64,000 bases of DNA. It comes from Nymphaea colorata (lineage: Eukaryota; Streptophyta; Magnoliopsida; Nymphaeales; Nymphaeaceae). The translations under genes were made by a program, and so were the position numbers. Under the pieces are notes generated by a model. The model ran no database searches. It worked only from the letters and a program-made list of their open reading frames with translations, and was not told the DNA's origin. The stretch lies in assembly GCF_008831285.2 (NCBI RefSeq), contig NC_045139.1, positions 24,408,412 through 24,472,411 on the forward strand, read 5' to 3'. This document shows, in pieces, positions 23,640-36,048 of this stretch (position 1 is its first letter; the number at the start of each line of letters is the position of its first letter).

Positions 23640-24605
23640 GGTGATGAATCGGCCAAGATGCATGCTTTTTGCTTGTTAAATTTTGATTTTTATGTCTCAC
23701 TATAAACAAGACTACAGATCTTGACAAGAGCTTCGGTGGTCTCTTTGTCTTACAATATGTTCTTTTGAATGAATTGGTTATCTATGTTACCAGAAAAGAA
23801 AATCTAATACAAGGTTCACAATCAAGCAAGGGTACACCATTCCTGACCCGAAAAAAGAGAATGATATGATATCTCTCCGTACATACTGGTAAGCATCAAA
23901 TACAAATTGGTGGAATTCCCATTTTTTTGATATCTTGCATCTAATACAAGAAATTTATTTGGCCTCTCAATAGGTGAAAGTATAAATTTTGATTAAATTG
24001 GCATGCAATTCCATTGTGTTGAAGTCCTTATGTTGAACTTTTCAAGCAGTTCTTGTTGTTTGTCTCAGTTCTGACTTCAATGAAAAATCTTAAGGTTTTG
24101 ATTTCTGCGAATCACAACATGGCTGCTATAATGTTAAGTGGATTTCTGCCATCAGGTTCTCTAAAATCTCTCAAGGCAGTGATATTAGGAAAGATATCAC
24201 CATCTATTCCTTGTAGCTTGATGGGGCCATTTAATGGAATGCAGAAGCTGTCGATGACCCTCTACAAGGTCAATAAAATACTGGAGATTTGTTTAGGAAG
24301 TGATATCCAAACCATGTTTCCATATCTTACAGAACTTCAAATATACTACTTTGAGGGATTGGGGAGTTTGCCTAATGCAGTCACTTGAAAGACTACCATA
24401 TTTTTTATCTGAACTAAGGAAACTGAGATTTTTAGATCTCTTATGCTATTCGCGCGTACAATATTCTCCTAACAGCATAAGCATGCCGCATAGTTTGGAA
24501 AAAATTGACGTGAGGGGACGCGTTGCTAAGCTACTTGATATGGCAATCAATCTCAAGCGCCTTAGAGATGTCATTTGTGACGAAGATGCCGAGACCTTGT
24601 GAGTG
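23640..24605 (+). pseudogene. NLR fragment, ADR1/RPW8-type leucine-rich repeats
   Basis: C-terminal LRR part of a plant intracellular immune receptor. Readable pieces are LTSMKNLKVLISANHN and SLKSLKAVILGKISPS (24060-24215), then MFPYLTELQIYYFEGLGSLP (24313-24370). After a one-frame shift come LERLPYFLSELRKLRFLDL and MPHSLEKIDVRGRVAKLLD, ending in a stop at 24603. The FPxLTEL...LGSLP and SLEKIDxRG segments resemble the LRRs of ADR1-like helper NLRs. Upstream, LLNFDFYVS near 23680 matches the segment before these repeats; the gap to 24050 looks like a retained intron. No P-loop or NB-ARC motif is present. It lies between ORF1 and RT remnants of LINE B. Confidence 0.6.
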
Positions 24606-24729
24606 AATAAGACCAAGTTTGGAAGGCTGAGGATGCACACATGTAAGAATAGCATAAGCTTGAGTTTTCTTGAATAGGGATTTCAATGGTGATGCAAGGT
24701 TACTGTTTTGTTGCATTGAATAGAAATTG

Positions 24730-24953
24730 TCAATGTTGTAGTTAGTTTCTCCTTAAAGAGCTCCTTGCTGGCTCATGAGGCCATTCACTATAAGAGTAAC
24801 GGAAAAGAGAAGTCTATTTGTCTCAAAGCTAACCTTATCAAGGCCTATGACATAGTAAATTGAGTGTTCCTACAAAATGTTGTCAGCTACTTCAGATTTA
24901 CGGACCAATGGGTTCAGCATGTTATGCTAGTACTTACCATGATGTCTACCTTG
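24730..24953 (+). mobile_element. LINE B reverse transcriptase, first part
   Basis: Translation gives LAHEAIHYKSNGKEKSICL and LIKAYDIVN, matching the 'AHE..H' and 'KAYDRVNW' blocks of L1 RT. One stop replaces the W codon. The frame continues past the inserted LTR at 27975. Confidence 0.7.
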
Positions 24954-24958
24954 CTTCT
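24954..24958. repeat. Target site duplication CTTCT, left copy
   Basis: CTTCT precedes TGTCACACC; the same five bases follow GTGTTACA at 27970-27974. Confidence 0.78.
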
Positions 24959-27900
24959 TGTCACACCCCAACCTTTTAACCCTCAAACAATTTTTTTTTA
25001 AACATAAAGCATTAAGGTACGACGACACAACAATTTAAAACAGAGGGAGCTATGCCATTAGAAACAATGATGCAAACTTTCATTTATATAACAATTTCAG
25101 TTGATATACAATTACATTAATGTGTATGACAAAATGCCCCAAACCATAAAATTGATGCCTAACAACAACAAGACATCAATATAACCAAAAACACGATGTG
25201 CCAGCACTACAAACTACCCAAAACCTCTCCAGTAGGATGTGAGTGAAGCTATCCGATCAACCTACTGTCTCGGGTCCGCCAAAACCTGAAAAAGGAAACA
25301 ACTGAAGGCTTAGCCTTCGCAGTATGGCAACAAGCCAGGAAAATTCTAAACCCTCTTAGATATGGCTTAAAAATGAGAACAGTCTTAAAAGCAATCTATC
25401 ATTATATCGTGTCAGGACATAGTCACATCATTTACTAAGAAGCCTCCTCACATATACCACGACATGTAAAGGACATTCAAAGGTCACGATGACATAATCT
25501 CAATTCACAAGAAAAACATTCATAAACGTACCATTCTCATTCATTTCATTCACATGCACATCATTCACATACATTTCATTCATATACTTTTCATTTTCAT
25601 TAACTTCAGTGAATTGATAGTTCCTGTGGGTGCAAACACAGGCATGTGCACACCGGGAGCGGCCTACAGCAGAGAGACAACCCCTGTGGTAGACCAGAAC
25701 AATATGGATCCATTCACCCGCTGCAGCGATAGAACACTCATCCATGGGTGTGTGAATTCTAAGGAAAAATACTCAGCCTTCCTTAGGACACCCAAGTTGG
25801 GAAGGCGGGAGCCTAACGCTCCAAGCACATCATACAACAGTACCCTGGGGCTTTGCATTGCCTGCGCTCCGAACAGACGAGACCAGTGGCGAAGGCGGGA
25901 CAACTTCCAAACACATAGCCACATCCCACTGGCCTCTCATCTCTTATTCTTTTATTATTATCATTATAATTGCACATTCACAAAATGACTGGCTAGCTCA
26001 TGATGTTGGTACACTTCACGAGTGCACCCACACCTCCAATTACCTCCACACGAGGGCCACACATATCATTACATTTTTAGCTAGCCATCATACAGTACAT
26101 GTACAACTACCCTCCAATTCATTCATTTGCATCATTGCACGTGACAATATATATGCAACAAATCACAATATTCACATTCATAAGCACTCACATCTTATCA
26201 AACACATCATTCACATCTTTCAAAACTTAGCCAAATCTCGGAAAGTAGTCTCGATCCGTGATTGGCTCGTAGCTGTCCTAGGCTGTTATCATTGTAGGAT
26301 GCTTTCTAATGCACAATTGAGGTCGAGGAGACACTCGACTCGATATACAATATGTAACATTTTCAAAACAAGCTTCTAATAACTTTTCAAAACAAATCTA
26401 ATCATATATCAAATTATTTGTATGCAAACATACATTCACTCACAAAACAATCATTCAATCACATCACAATCTTAGGATCCCACGATCCTAGGAACACACA
26501 TTCACACGTGGGCCCCAAGCAGGGATTTGCTTGGAATGCCACCATACCTGTCGCGTGTCCACAAAACTCTTAAAAATGCCTCAAGCTTCGAATCTAGTCG
26601 CTCAAGGTTTATGGAACGTGCCCGGTGTACCTACAAACATGCACAAGTGGTAAATGACTAAATTCTCTATTGGTTTAGCTCCACAATCAAAACAAATAAA
26701 AACAAAATCATTGAGACATGCCATTGCCTCAAGAGGGTGTCGACGGGTAGTGTCGACCTACAAGCCCTCCAATAGGCCTCTTCCCAACTTCTTGATGTTG
26801 CCACCAAACGTCAAAATTCAATGCTTCGATCAATCCACTACTAACACATTTCTCATTAGCTTTATTTAGTTGAGACGTTTTCCCCGCAGTTAAAATTCTC
26901 AACAAACAACGCATATGTACATCAATATAAGCCTATTTCCCAATCTTGTTAAAACGGTTCTAAACCTTCACCACAACATCACAATCTCTATCATGTTCTC
27001 TACTACTTCAAAAGTCAACACATCATGCTAGAAAAACACTTATACACATAGATCCTCGTCTTCTCAACATAGTCATAAACTTCTCTCAAAATAGCAACAT
27101 CGCTAAAATGCATTCCAAATCATCAAATCATGAGTCTAGCATGCTCAAATAATAATTATACATGCTCTAATAGATAATATTCAAGAATCTAGGCTCGATT
27201 AGGCCTTGCTCACCCCAAACTTAGTGTCCAAACTGTCGCAATGTTCTTGGCACCCACCTCAAGCATTCGATCAAGTGCCAATGCCCAAAATTGCTTGTTG
27301 CCGTCGCCAACCACACGGCCTACTTGCTGGTAAGAGGGGGAAAACAGACTTCCCTAGCTATAATCCATTCAAACGGCAATAGGTACGATGAGAATCAACA
27401 AAAGAGAGATGAAAATAGAGGTCTGCCGTGAGAAGGAGACATTCAGTGGTGAGATGGATGGTTCGGTTGAGGGTATTGACAATGAGGAGAGAGTGCAGGC
27501 AGAGAAAGCAAGAGAGTGTGAGAGTGGCAGAGGAAGAGGGATAACACGGGCGAGGGAAATGGGGGAGATTGTGAGGAGGAGACAACTGAGACGAGGAGGG
27601 AGCTCGAGCAGAGAGGGAGAGAAAGAAAATGTGTGGACAGGGTGCTGACAGAGAGGGGAGAGGCTGCGTAGGAGGGAGGAGGTGAAGAAGGAAGAGGAAG
27701 GGGGAAAAGGCGAGGGAGAAGCGGCAGAGGTCGAGAGGGCTTACCAGAGCGCCACCACAGTCCTTCCTCCGCCGACCCAAGCATCGCCACAACCACCTTC
27801 CGCCTCCCGTTGCTCTCTGTCGTGCGAACCAGCGAAAGACAAAGGAGAAGGAGACGTTGAGGAAGGTGAGGGAGAAGAGTTCCCTAGCGCGACAGGCTCA

Positions 27901-27969
27901 CAATGCTGGTGGATTCGGGTCCGGGTCTGGACCCGATCCAGCCCACCTACAAAAACAACGAGTGTTACA
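24959..27969 (+). mobile_element. Solo long LTR (3011 bp), Ty3/gypsy type
   Basis: Starts TGTCACACCCCAACC and ends GAGTGTTACA, with a CTTCT duplication on both sides. No internal direct-repeat pair, PBS or pol motif was seen, so it is best read as a solo LTR; a non-autonomous element with unseen internal structure is the alternative. The TGTCACACCCC start and length fit the long LTRs of Tekay/Del-type chromoviruses (inference). The strand is assigned from that start only. A purine-rich block at 27390-27900 lies near its end; the open frames there are low complexity. Confidence 0.72.
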
Positions 27970-27974
27970 CTTCT
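27970..27974. repeat. Target site duplication CTTCT, right copy
   Basis: Matches 24954-24958. With one copy kept, the LINE RT frame runs STLLLVNGREGR across the site. Confidence 0.78.
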
Positions 27975-30235
27975 TGTTAATGGAAGGGAGGGCAGATAGT
28001 TCTCCCCCAAGCGAGGAGTCAGCCAAGGTGACCCACTTTCTCCCTACCTCTTCCTAGTGGTGCTGGAAATGTTTTCAAGGAGTTTGGAAAAAGGGGCCAT
28101 AGAGAGGTCCATCAAGACTATGGGTGTGAGAAATAACAAGATCCAAGTTCACTCAGTTTGCTATGTAGATGATATCTTACTCTTCTCTAAGGCTTAAAAG
28201 AAATCGTTTCTTAAGATCAAACAGTTAATTGAGGAGTTTGAAGATGGATGGTGTTGGGATGAAATTCAACTGAAACAGAAGCCTAATGTTTTCCTTCAAT
28301 GTCCCAAAGCAAGAACGGCAGGGTCTTATGGGTATTATTGGATGGGGGAAGGCACGCTACCCATGAAGTATCTTGGGCTGCACCTTCATTCATCGGGCAT
28401 CACAGAAGGGCAGTTCCTCCCCTTAGTGTTCAAAGTGAAAAAAGGGTTAGCATTGCAAAGGGCTCTATCTTTTGTAGACCGATTTTGACTTCTCAAATAC
28501 ATCCTCTCTTGAATGCTGCTTTACCGGAGCATGACGCTTAAGCATTCTCGTAATACCATTAAGCATTTGGAGAAGTTAAGCATCAGAATCTTATGGGGTG
28601 AATATGAGGGAGTTCGACATCTTCATCTAGTGAGTTGGAAGAGGGTTTGTTTGCCAAAGGAGAATGGGGGATTGGGATTGCAATGCATCAAGGAAACCAA
28701 TGAAGCATACCTTACTTTTCTAGCGGTCCAGGTGATGAAATCCAATTATAGCTGGGCAGGCCTTGTTAGAATGAAGTACCTCCACAACTGTGAACTGTGG
28801 GCTCCTAATTCAAGTCCTTAGGTTTCAACTGGATGGAAGGCTATTTGGTTTGCATGGACGGCAGTCAAGGATAGCATCAGTTGGACGATTTATGATGGGT
28901 GCTCTGCATGGTTTTGGAGGGACAGGTGTTGTGGCGAGCCTGTAGTTAACAAGGTCCCTAGGGATGATTACCCATGTTCAAGGATAGCTTGGAACTATTC
29001 TTGTTGATTTTATCCATCTTGATTAGTTGTGAGCTTTTTGCACAACTGCGGCCAAGTCCATTGCTTCCTATTCTCACTGAGGGAAGCCCTGCTAGATTAT
29101 GAATCGTGGATTCGAGCGGGGAAGACATCTCTTGTAGGATGCTATGGAAATCTATGCAGAAAAAAGGTGTTCGGGAAGGGTGACAGAAGTATATTTGGCT
29201 CACTAATAGATGCCCAGAGGCTGCTGCGCGCTCTATTTTGGATGCGAGTTCAAATTGCTTACAGATGTAAAAAGGCTGAGATTTACCAGGTTCCGCAATG
29301 TAGACTGTATCGTGTCCAAGAAGAAGGTGTTCTTCACCTCTTCTTCAAATGTAAGTTTCTCAAGGCCTGTGGAGACATCTTGTTAGGATGTTTGGGCGCG
29401 TGAAGATCCCCTCTGGCTCATGGGTTTCTTGTCTGGAACGGTGGATGAATCTTCAGTTTCATGAGAAGGCCCTCCACTGATATTGGTGTATATGCTTTCA
29501 TCTAACGATCTGGTGGATCTGGCGCAGTAAGAATGAAGCAGGCCACCGCAAGCCATTGGAGTGGCGGCTGGCTAAAATAACCCTGTGGAGGATTTGTTCT
29601 GACCATATCTTAAAATATGATTGGAGGAAGATTGAGAGGAAAGAAGTTGAGGTGTGGCTATCCATGGGGATTCCATGGGCGAGCTGGAGTTGGGTACCTA
29701 GCACTGATTTATCAAATTCACATAGGGGTACTGCGTAGAGGGTGAATGGAAGGGGGTGGCTGGCTTGGTTAGAGATGGTTCATAGGCTTACCTGATTAAG
29801 TTCATACAGTGGCAAGTGGGGGGCCATAACAGCCTCGCTACTTGGGCCCTCAACAAATGTGTCGTGGTGATTCAATGCCTAAAGGGAACACATCCTGATC
29901 CAAGCCAATTGCAAAGCATGGCTGAAATGGCTCTCTGAGGCTTCTATGGGCCGACATTGCATACCCAACAGCTATCCTGGTATTAGTAAAGCTCTGCCTT
30001 TGATTGAGGTTTCTAAATCGCTGCCATTAACGACATGCTTTTGATCCAGCCAGATTTTGAGTTCTACCAAGAATGGGCCCATGATGGAGAGTTTTGACAG
30101 TCCCCCTTGAGGGGACCAGGTCTGTTTCTTTTGTAATCTCATGTAAATCCTGTAATCAGGCCCTCATTTCTTTTTGTGCACAAATTCTGGTTGCAATAAA
30201 ATTGGACTTGCCCATCACCGGTGGATTCCTGGCAA
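27975..30235 (+). mobile_element. LINE B reverse transcriptase, second part, and C-terminus
   Basis: Continues the RT with SQGDPLSPYLFLVVLEMFSR (28020-28090) and then VCYVDDILLFS (28160-28190), the catalytic YVDD. Later, ILWGEYEGVRHLHLVSWKRV and KENGGLGLQCI (28590-28690) match the post-RT region. At 29220-29400 LLRALFWMR, CRLYRVQEEGVLHLFFKC fits zf-RVT. The 3' end is an AT-rich segment with TTTGTAATCTC and AATAAAA near 30130-30235. Several stops interrupt it. Confidence 0.75.
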
Positions 30236-31990
30236 AATAAAAGACACATATGTATTCTCCAAAGTCTTCTTCATAACATGAAATCACATGGTCATGATAT
30301 ATATATGTATATGACATTATAATTGTCCATATATATAGTTATATGTAGATAGTCCAAGATAATATATCAATTGAAACTGGTTTTTGTTTATACTACATTT
30401 TATTTAAAACTAGTTTATTCAATCGACCAATTTGATCCCAGTAGAACTGATTTTCACAACATGCATGAACAGGAAATGTAATGAGTTTCGCATAACTGGT
30501 TTATATTTGGATGAACAAAATGAGTTTCGCATAATGTCCAGACTCATGGCGAAAATGTCCAGCCCTTGTGCTGTCCATGCCGGTTCACTAATTAAGCTTC
30601 TTATTACAACCTGCTGTTGTCGATGCACCCCTCCAAGTTAGTCAGTGGTTGAGCTTTTTAGCCATTGTAGTTTCATTTAGTGTTCCCAACTCTATTGCTC
30701 ACTCATGATTGTGTAACTTAAATAGCTTTCTTGATCAATTTTTATGTCTAGGATGTCAAGAATCGGAGTCATAGGTCTACATGTTGTATATGTTGGTTAT
30801 GGTGTTCTCACTCTTATATGAGTTACATGCCCTTGAAAATCCTAAATAAAAAAGAGACCCGCTCATGAAAAAAATTTATTTATCTTATATAAAATTTTCG
30901 TAAAATGATACTTGGGTCCCTTCCAAAATTTTGAAGCCATAATTTAATAAAAATTTCTAACTCTCTTCCTGCAAAGTTGGGTGATGGGTTGTTATAGACA
31001 ACTAAGTTTTTCATGTTGAAAAAAGCTCGTCCCATCCATAGGGGAGGGACCTCTCTGGGTGGGAATCATCTTTTAGCTTTAGCTGGCAGAATTCTCGTCC
31101 CCAAACTTAAAAATTAGAATCTCCATCTTATTCTATAGGATTCGATGAAGCAAACATGCCCTTACCAATTAAATTTTTGCATTGAGATATGGGCAAGTAC
31201 CACTAGAGGAAAGCATTCCTTACAAAGTCAAACAGATTTGCTAAGAAATCCCGATGTGCCAATATTGTACATGATAGTATATTTTATAAACAGCCCAAAG
31301 CAACAAACTAGTATGCAGGTATGGGCAGCATAAATTGTTTATTTATATAATGTACATATTGTGTTTCCTCAATCTCTTATTAAGAGGGATTAATGCAAAA
31401 GCCTGCAGCTCCCAATGAACATGCGACATGGTCACTTACCCCTCAATAGAAGATCCAACGAAGACAATATGATGGTTATAGCCTGAAATGAATTGTGTCA
31501 CGACATAAAGTTTTCTTTAACTTTTTTTTTTTATTTTTAATTTGTTAATTCATTTTTATAGTTTTTGAAAAATAACTATTACATTATTTTTAGCTTACTG
31601 ACATACGATAACACCAAAGTGGTAGCTCGTAATAATTAATAATTTTAGAAAAAATGATAAAAAAATATATTAATGTTTGAAAAATAACAAATTACTATTC
31701 AATTTTTTAAAATAAAACGCACTACTTTTTAGAGAGATTTTCAAGGAGCCGTCTATTTTTTATATAAATAACAAAATAATTCTGGTTAAGGATTAGTTAT
31801 TCTTTGAATAATATCTTTTATTGAGATATTTTTGTTATTTTATCACTAATTAGCTTTTGAAAAATGATTTCATTGAGCTTTATTAATTAATTTGTAAAAG
31901 GTAATGGCGCGGGTTTATTGTTTACTCCAACAAGAAGTGCCTTTTTGTAATTGTCACGTAATTTTACGCTCATTTTTCTCGGTGTTCTTA
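30236..31990. other. Intergenic, AT-rich, no gene seen
   Basis: Sequence between LINE B and the Tic22-like gene. TATATA runs lie near 30298-30345 and poly-T/AT-rich tracts at 31515-31880. Short open frames show no domain features. Confidence 0.5.
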
Positions 31991-32073
31991 TCGGTTCTTG
32001 AAATTGCGGAACGGTCTACAGACCGTGAAACGATATTTATCGGCCATTACGTGGCGGATAGTGAGAAAGTGGA

Positions 32074-32099
32074 TCTCTCTCTCTCTCTCTCTCTCTCTT
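32074..32099. repeat. CT microsatellite in Tic22-like 5' UTR
   Basis: TC run followed by TCC/CTCTC-rich pyrimidine sequence to about 32138, within the presumed leader of the Tic22-like transcript. Confidence 0.85.
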
Positions 32100-32175
32100 C
32101 CCCCCTCCTCTCCTCTCCTCTCCTCTCTCTCTTCTCGCCCTGTGGAGGCCGACAGTAGGGGGACTCGGAGCCTTG

Positions 32176-32232
32176 ATGGCAACCGTCCACTTCGAGACAA
32201 CTTGGAAGACCCGAAGAATCCTCTCGCCGTAG
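32176..32232 (+). CDS. Possible upstream ORF of the Tic22-like gene
   Basis: ATG plus 17 codons and a TAG, ending 11 bases before the main ATG at 32244 and in a different frame. If the transcript starts upstream of 32176, this uORF could reduce main-ORF translation. No conservation could be tested. Confidence 0.3.
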   Translation: MATVHFETTWKTRRILSP

Positions 32233-32243
32233 CCGCTAGTTCG

Positions 32244-35200
32244 ATGGGTGCCGTCGAAGAATCCCTCCATAATCGAGGCTGGACCAGGGATTCCGGTCTG
32301 TGGCACCCTCAGGAATTCGTCAGCGGCCTCGTGAAGAGCTTCTCGTCCAATTTCCTCTCAAAATTTGACCAAAAGAGCACAAAATCCGCACCTCTAATCC
32401 CCAAGTCGACCACACGATGCCCCGCTGTATTCACTGGCTTGCCGGTCGTCAACCTCGCCCGGAACAGCCCATCGTCATCGTCTTCGTTGTCTCAAGATAA
32501 AAGCATCTCCTCTTCTTCTTCGTTTGCTCCTTCTGGGCTTCATTCCAGCATGAGGATTGATGGGCTCGATTCCAGCTTGAAGGGAGGTCCAGCGTTCGTG
32601 GGCCAGGTGTTTAGCATGCTGGACCCATCTGGTACTGGACTCATGGCAGTCACCACTCACTTCCAAATCCCATTCTTCTCAAGGTTGGTGTTATCTTCCA
32701 TTCCTATTTATGAAGCTTTTTGATGGCTGTGGCGCTGAACTGCTCATATTGGTATCGGCCAACGGCCTCTTACGGCAAAACAAGTCTTTATGACATTTGT
32801 TTTGAGAGAGATTCCCTTGTTGGTTTGGTGAAGTCGATTGGTGTTATCTGAAAACTACCAATACATCTTTTCGGTTGAATCTTTCACTGGAAAAGAAATA
32901 ACGAGTTTGAAACTTTTTGGCATGTGAAGTTGCCGTATTAATTACTTTCAGCACCTTTTGATGATATAAAAAGCAACTTTTGGTGTTTACTAGCAGGGGA
33001 TGAAGTTCTTGATGCTGATTTTGTACTGTTTTCTTTGAGAAGTGTGTGGAAAGCATGATTCCGGTGTTTTGTCTCATGAATTTTTTGATTTCTCAGAATC
33101 TGTTCTCTTATAAAAGACAGCACTTAGTATGCTCAGAGGTTCCACTGCTAATGTTAAATGTGTATCGTTCGACGGATGAATGCATTGCAGCATGAAAAAT
33201 TGCACTTTTCTGATCAGCATGTCGATTATCAAAACTTTTTTACTTTGAAACCTTCAATTGGAGTAGACAGTTAGAGTATCTATGCAATGATGGATTCGAC
33301 AAATGGATATTGCACGCCATGGTTGATTAGGAAGTATGAAACTCTGGTCTCTTATCACTTCTTAGATGCTGGTATTATATGATCACGAACTTTGACAGGC
33401 TTCATCTGACTTTAACCCCGTGTCACAGATATAGCGAGGTTTTAAAAAATCTCGTGATATTTATGGGAAAATAAAAAAAAGTGGAAAAAATCATGAGATT
33501 TTGAAAATCTTGCCAAAATTGAAACTATTGTGAATTTTATCGTGATTTTTTCCGGAGATTTTAATATTTTTTATTGTTTTAAATGTTTAGGGGTTTTTTG
33601 ATTTTTATTGCTTTTAATTTTTTAAAAGATTGTGGGGATTTTCCCGAGATTTACTGGAGAAGAACAACTTTGGCGAAACATAGCCAAAAAAAAACCTCGC
33701 CGAGATTTTCCCAAGATCGATATTTGTGATAATGGTAAAGACTATTAAAATGTTTTGTGTCCTACCATTAGGTAAATAAAGCCCGATATCACTTTCGTGG
33801 CATAACTGAACTGTCAACTGCCATGGTGAACCTGACAGGTTTTCACATGGCTGGTATCAGACTATAAGATCCTCAACTATGTGCGTGTTTCCTATCCTTT
33901 ATGGTGTCATGACCACTCATGCTTAACTAAGGAGTGGCTTCAAGAATGTCCACAAGTCAAACAATATGGTGACAATCCATGCATAATTAAACCGTCAAAA
34001 TTTAACGTTGATCATGCAACTTGATACTTGAGAATAACTAATTGGCCGCTCATGTCTATTTCGTATTGTTTTCAAATCGGACACGTGCTTAGGTATTCAT
34101 TTGAAGTTGGTGCACAAGTGAGGTTAGGCATTCTCCAGCATTACTGCCTTATGATTCTCACTCCTGTCAATGTTGGTTATGAACTTCCATATGGTGGGAG
34201 ATTGCATTTATCTTACTAGTGCAATTTGTCCTTTTGAACACTAGGAAATGCAAATAGCAAGTTTGAATTTTGTAACGAACCTATAGAATAGCTATGTTAT
34301 GGGTAATCTCAATGCACCTCTAGTTGTAATACTTGTTTTCCTAACTGCTTAGAATGCACGGGATGTTCTAGGCAATATTCCAGGATTTGCAGCTAATTAG
34401 TACAGATTCTTCATAAGAGCACCCGAGTTGACATGACTTCGGTTATGTGTGTGGCTCATGTGCAGCAACGGGCACTTTTCTTTCTCTTTTGTTAAGTAGT
34501 TTGTTAATTGACTCTCTATCTCCAGCCTTGTGTATGTTATTTAGTGGATGAAGCTTGTTGAGCCAATGGAAGACTTTTTATGGTTTCCATCAACTTCTTG
34601 GCTGTAAATTTTTTGCTTCATATGCTGTACCTTTCTTGGAGTTTAATTTTGGGACCTTTTCAAGTATGTGCATCTTTCGAGTGCATGTGACTACTGACTG
34701 CTTGAAATCTGAGATCAATTATTGGACAAGAAGACATCTTGTATTCAGAATGTGTTGAATAAAAGGAAATAGTAACTGAAGGTTGGTCTTGGTGTTTATC
34801 TCACAAGAACTATCAGTCCCATTGATGAATAATAGATATTGAAACCTAAGTGAAGTTTTGAAGCTGTTACTTTGTATTTTTATTCACAAATAAAGTAGTT
34901 GAAATTGGAGCATCTTATAGGTAGAATACTGACATTCTCATATTGGTTGACTTAATCTCCTTTTGCATGCAGAGTTCCTGATTGGCTTAAGATGGTGCTT
35001 CCAACGGCTTTCAAGAATGAAAGGGATGCTCCTGTTTTCCGTTTCTTTATGGATTTAGGGGATGCAGGTATTCTACTGATAGGAAATGCAACTCTAATCT
35101 TTTGTGATGTTCCTGCATAGAACGTTTTATTGTACATGGATATTATTTCATTGACACATTTACATATTTTGTTAGTGACCTATGTGAAAAAGCTGAACAT

Positions 35201-36013
35201 TCCGACGGGTATGGTGGGGGCTTGCCGCCTTGATGTTGCATATGAGCATTTCAGGGTATGGGCTTAATATGTCTAAATTTTGCCTCTCTTTTCTAGGCTG
35301 TTATTACCATGGAAAATCATAGCTTGCAGATTGATTGCATGGCATTCATGTAGTGTTCGCCCTTGCCTGTCCTTTCTTTTGCATGAATAAGCTAGTGGTA
35401 TCAATGTTGTCTTTCTGTAAGTAATGGCATGTGTAGGCTAAATATTTGTTAGGTGACAAGTCACAACTATGTTGAAATGTGGGTTATATGAGGCAACTTT
35501 TTTAGCTAAGGTTAAAAAACAATCTGTGTAGGTTGGCCAAGCCGTGATATACATGCAAATAGAACCAGCTTTTTTCAACCAAGATTCTTGGCAAGATGAC
35601 ATCTTTTCCTAACTATGATCCCATAGTCACAAATAACGTCTCAGAGTTTTAAATGGTGAGGTTTGTCTCGGTTATAATACGACAAGCTTGAAAAAAACAG
35701 GAAAAATACAGTAAATTTTTAAAAATTTTAAAAAACTAAAAATGGGGGAAAAATAAAACAAATGAGTAACTAATAACACAAACATCAAAAGATAAGTAGA
35801 TTTTCAACAAATAAAAAATAGAAAATGAAAAAACTGTTTGACATTAAAAAAACTGAAAAAGAACACACGTTTTTTTTAACTTTTTTTTCAAACAAACACG
35901 TTTTTTCTTTTTTTTTTTTAAATTTTAAACGGCTAGTTAATTTATCGCATATCTCTTGGCTGTGATATGGAGAATTATGATGATTCTTTTAGTACCATTG
36001 CTAGTTAAAGTTC

Positions 36014-36048
<35 letters not shown>

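Noticed and set aside
27358..28010. Long overlapping frames on both strands of purine-rich sequence
   Set aside because: Low-complexity Ser/Pro/Leu or Glu/Gly/Arg translations inside the solo LTR; a composition artefact.
31988..32306. Minus-strand frames over the CT repeat and Tic22-like exon 1
   Set aside because: Arg/Glu-rich translations of the complement of a CT repeat and of a real exon.
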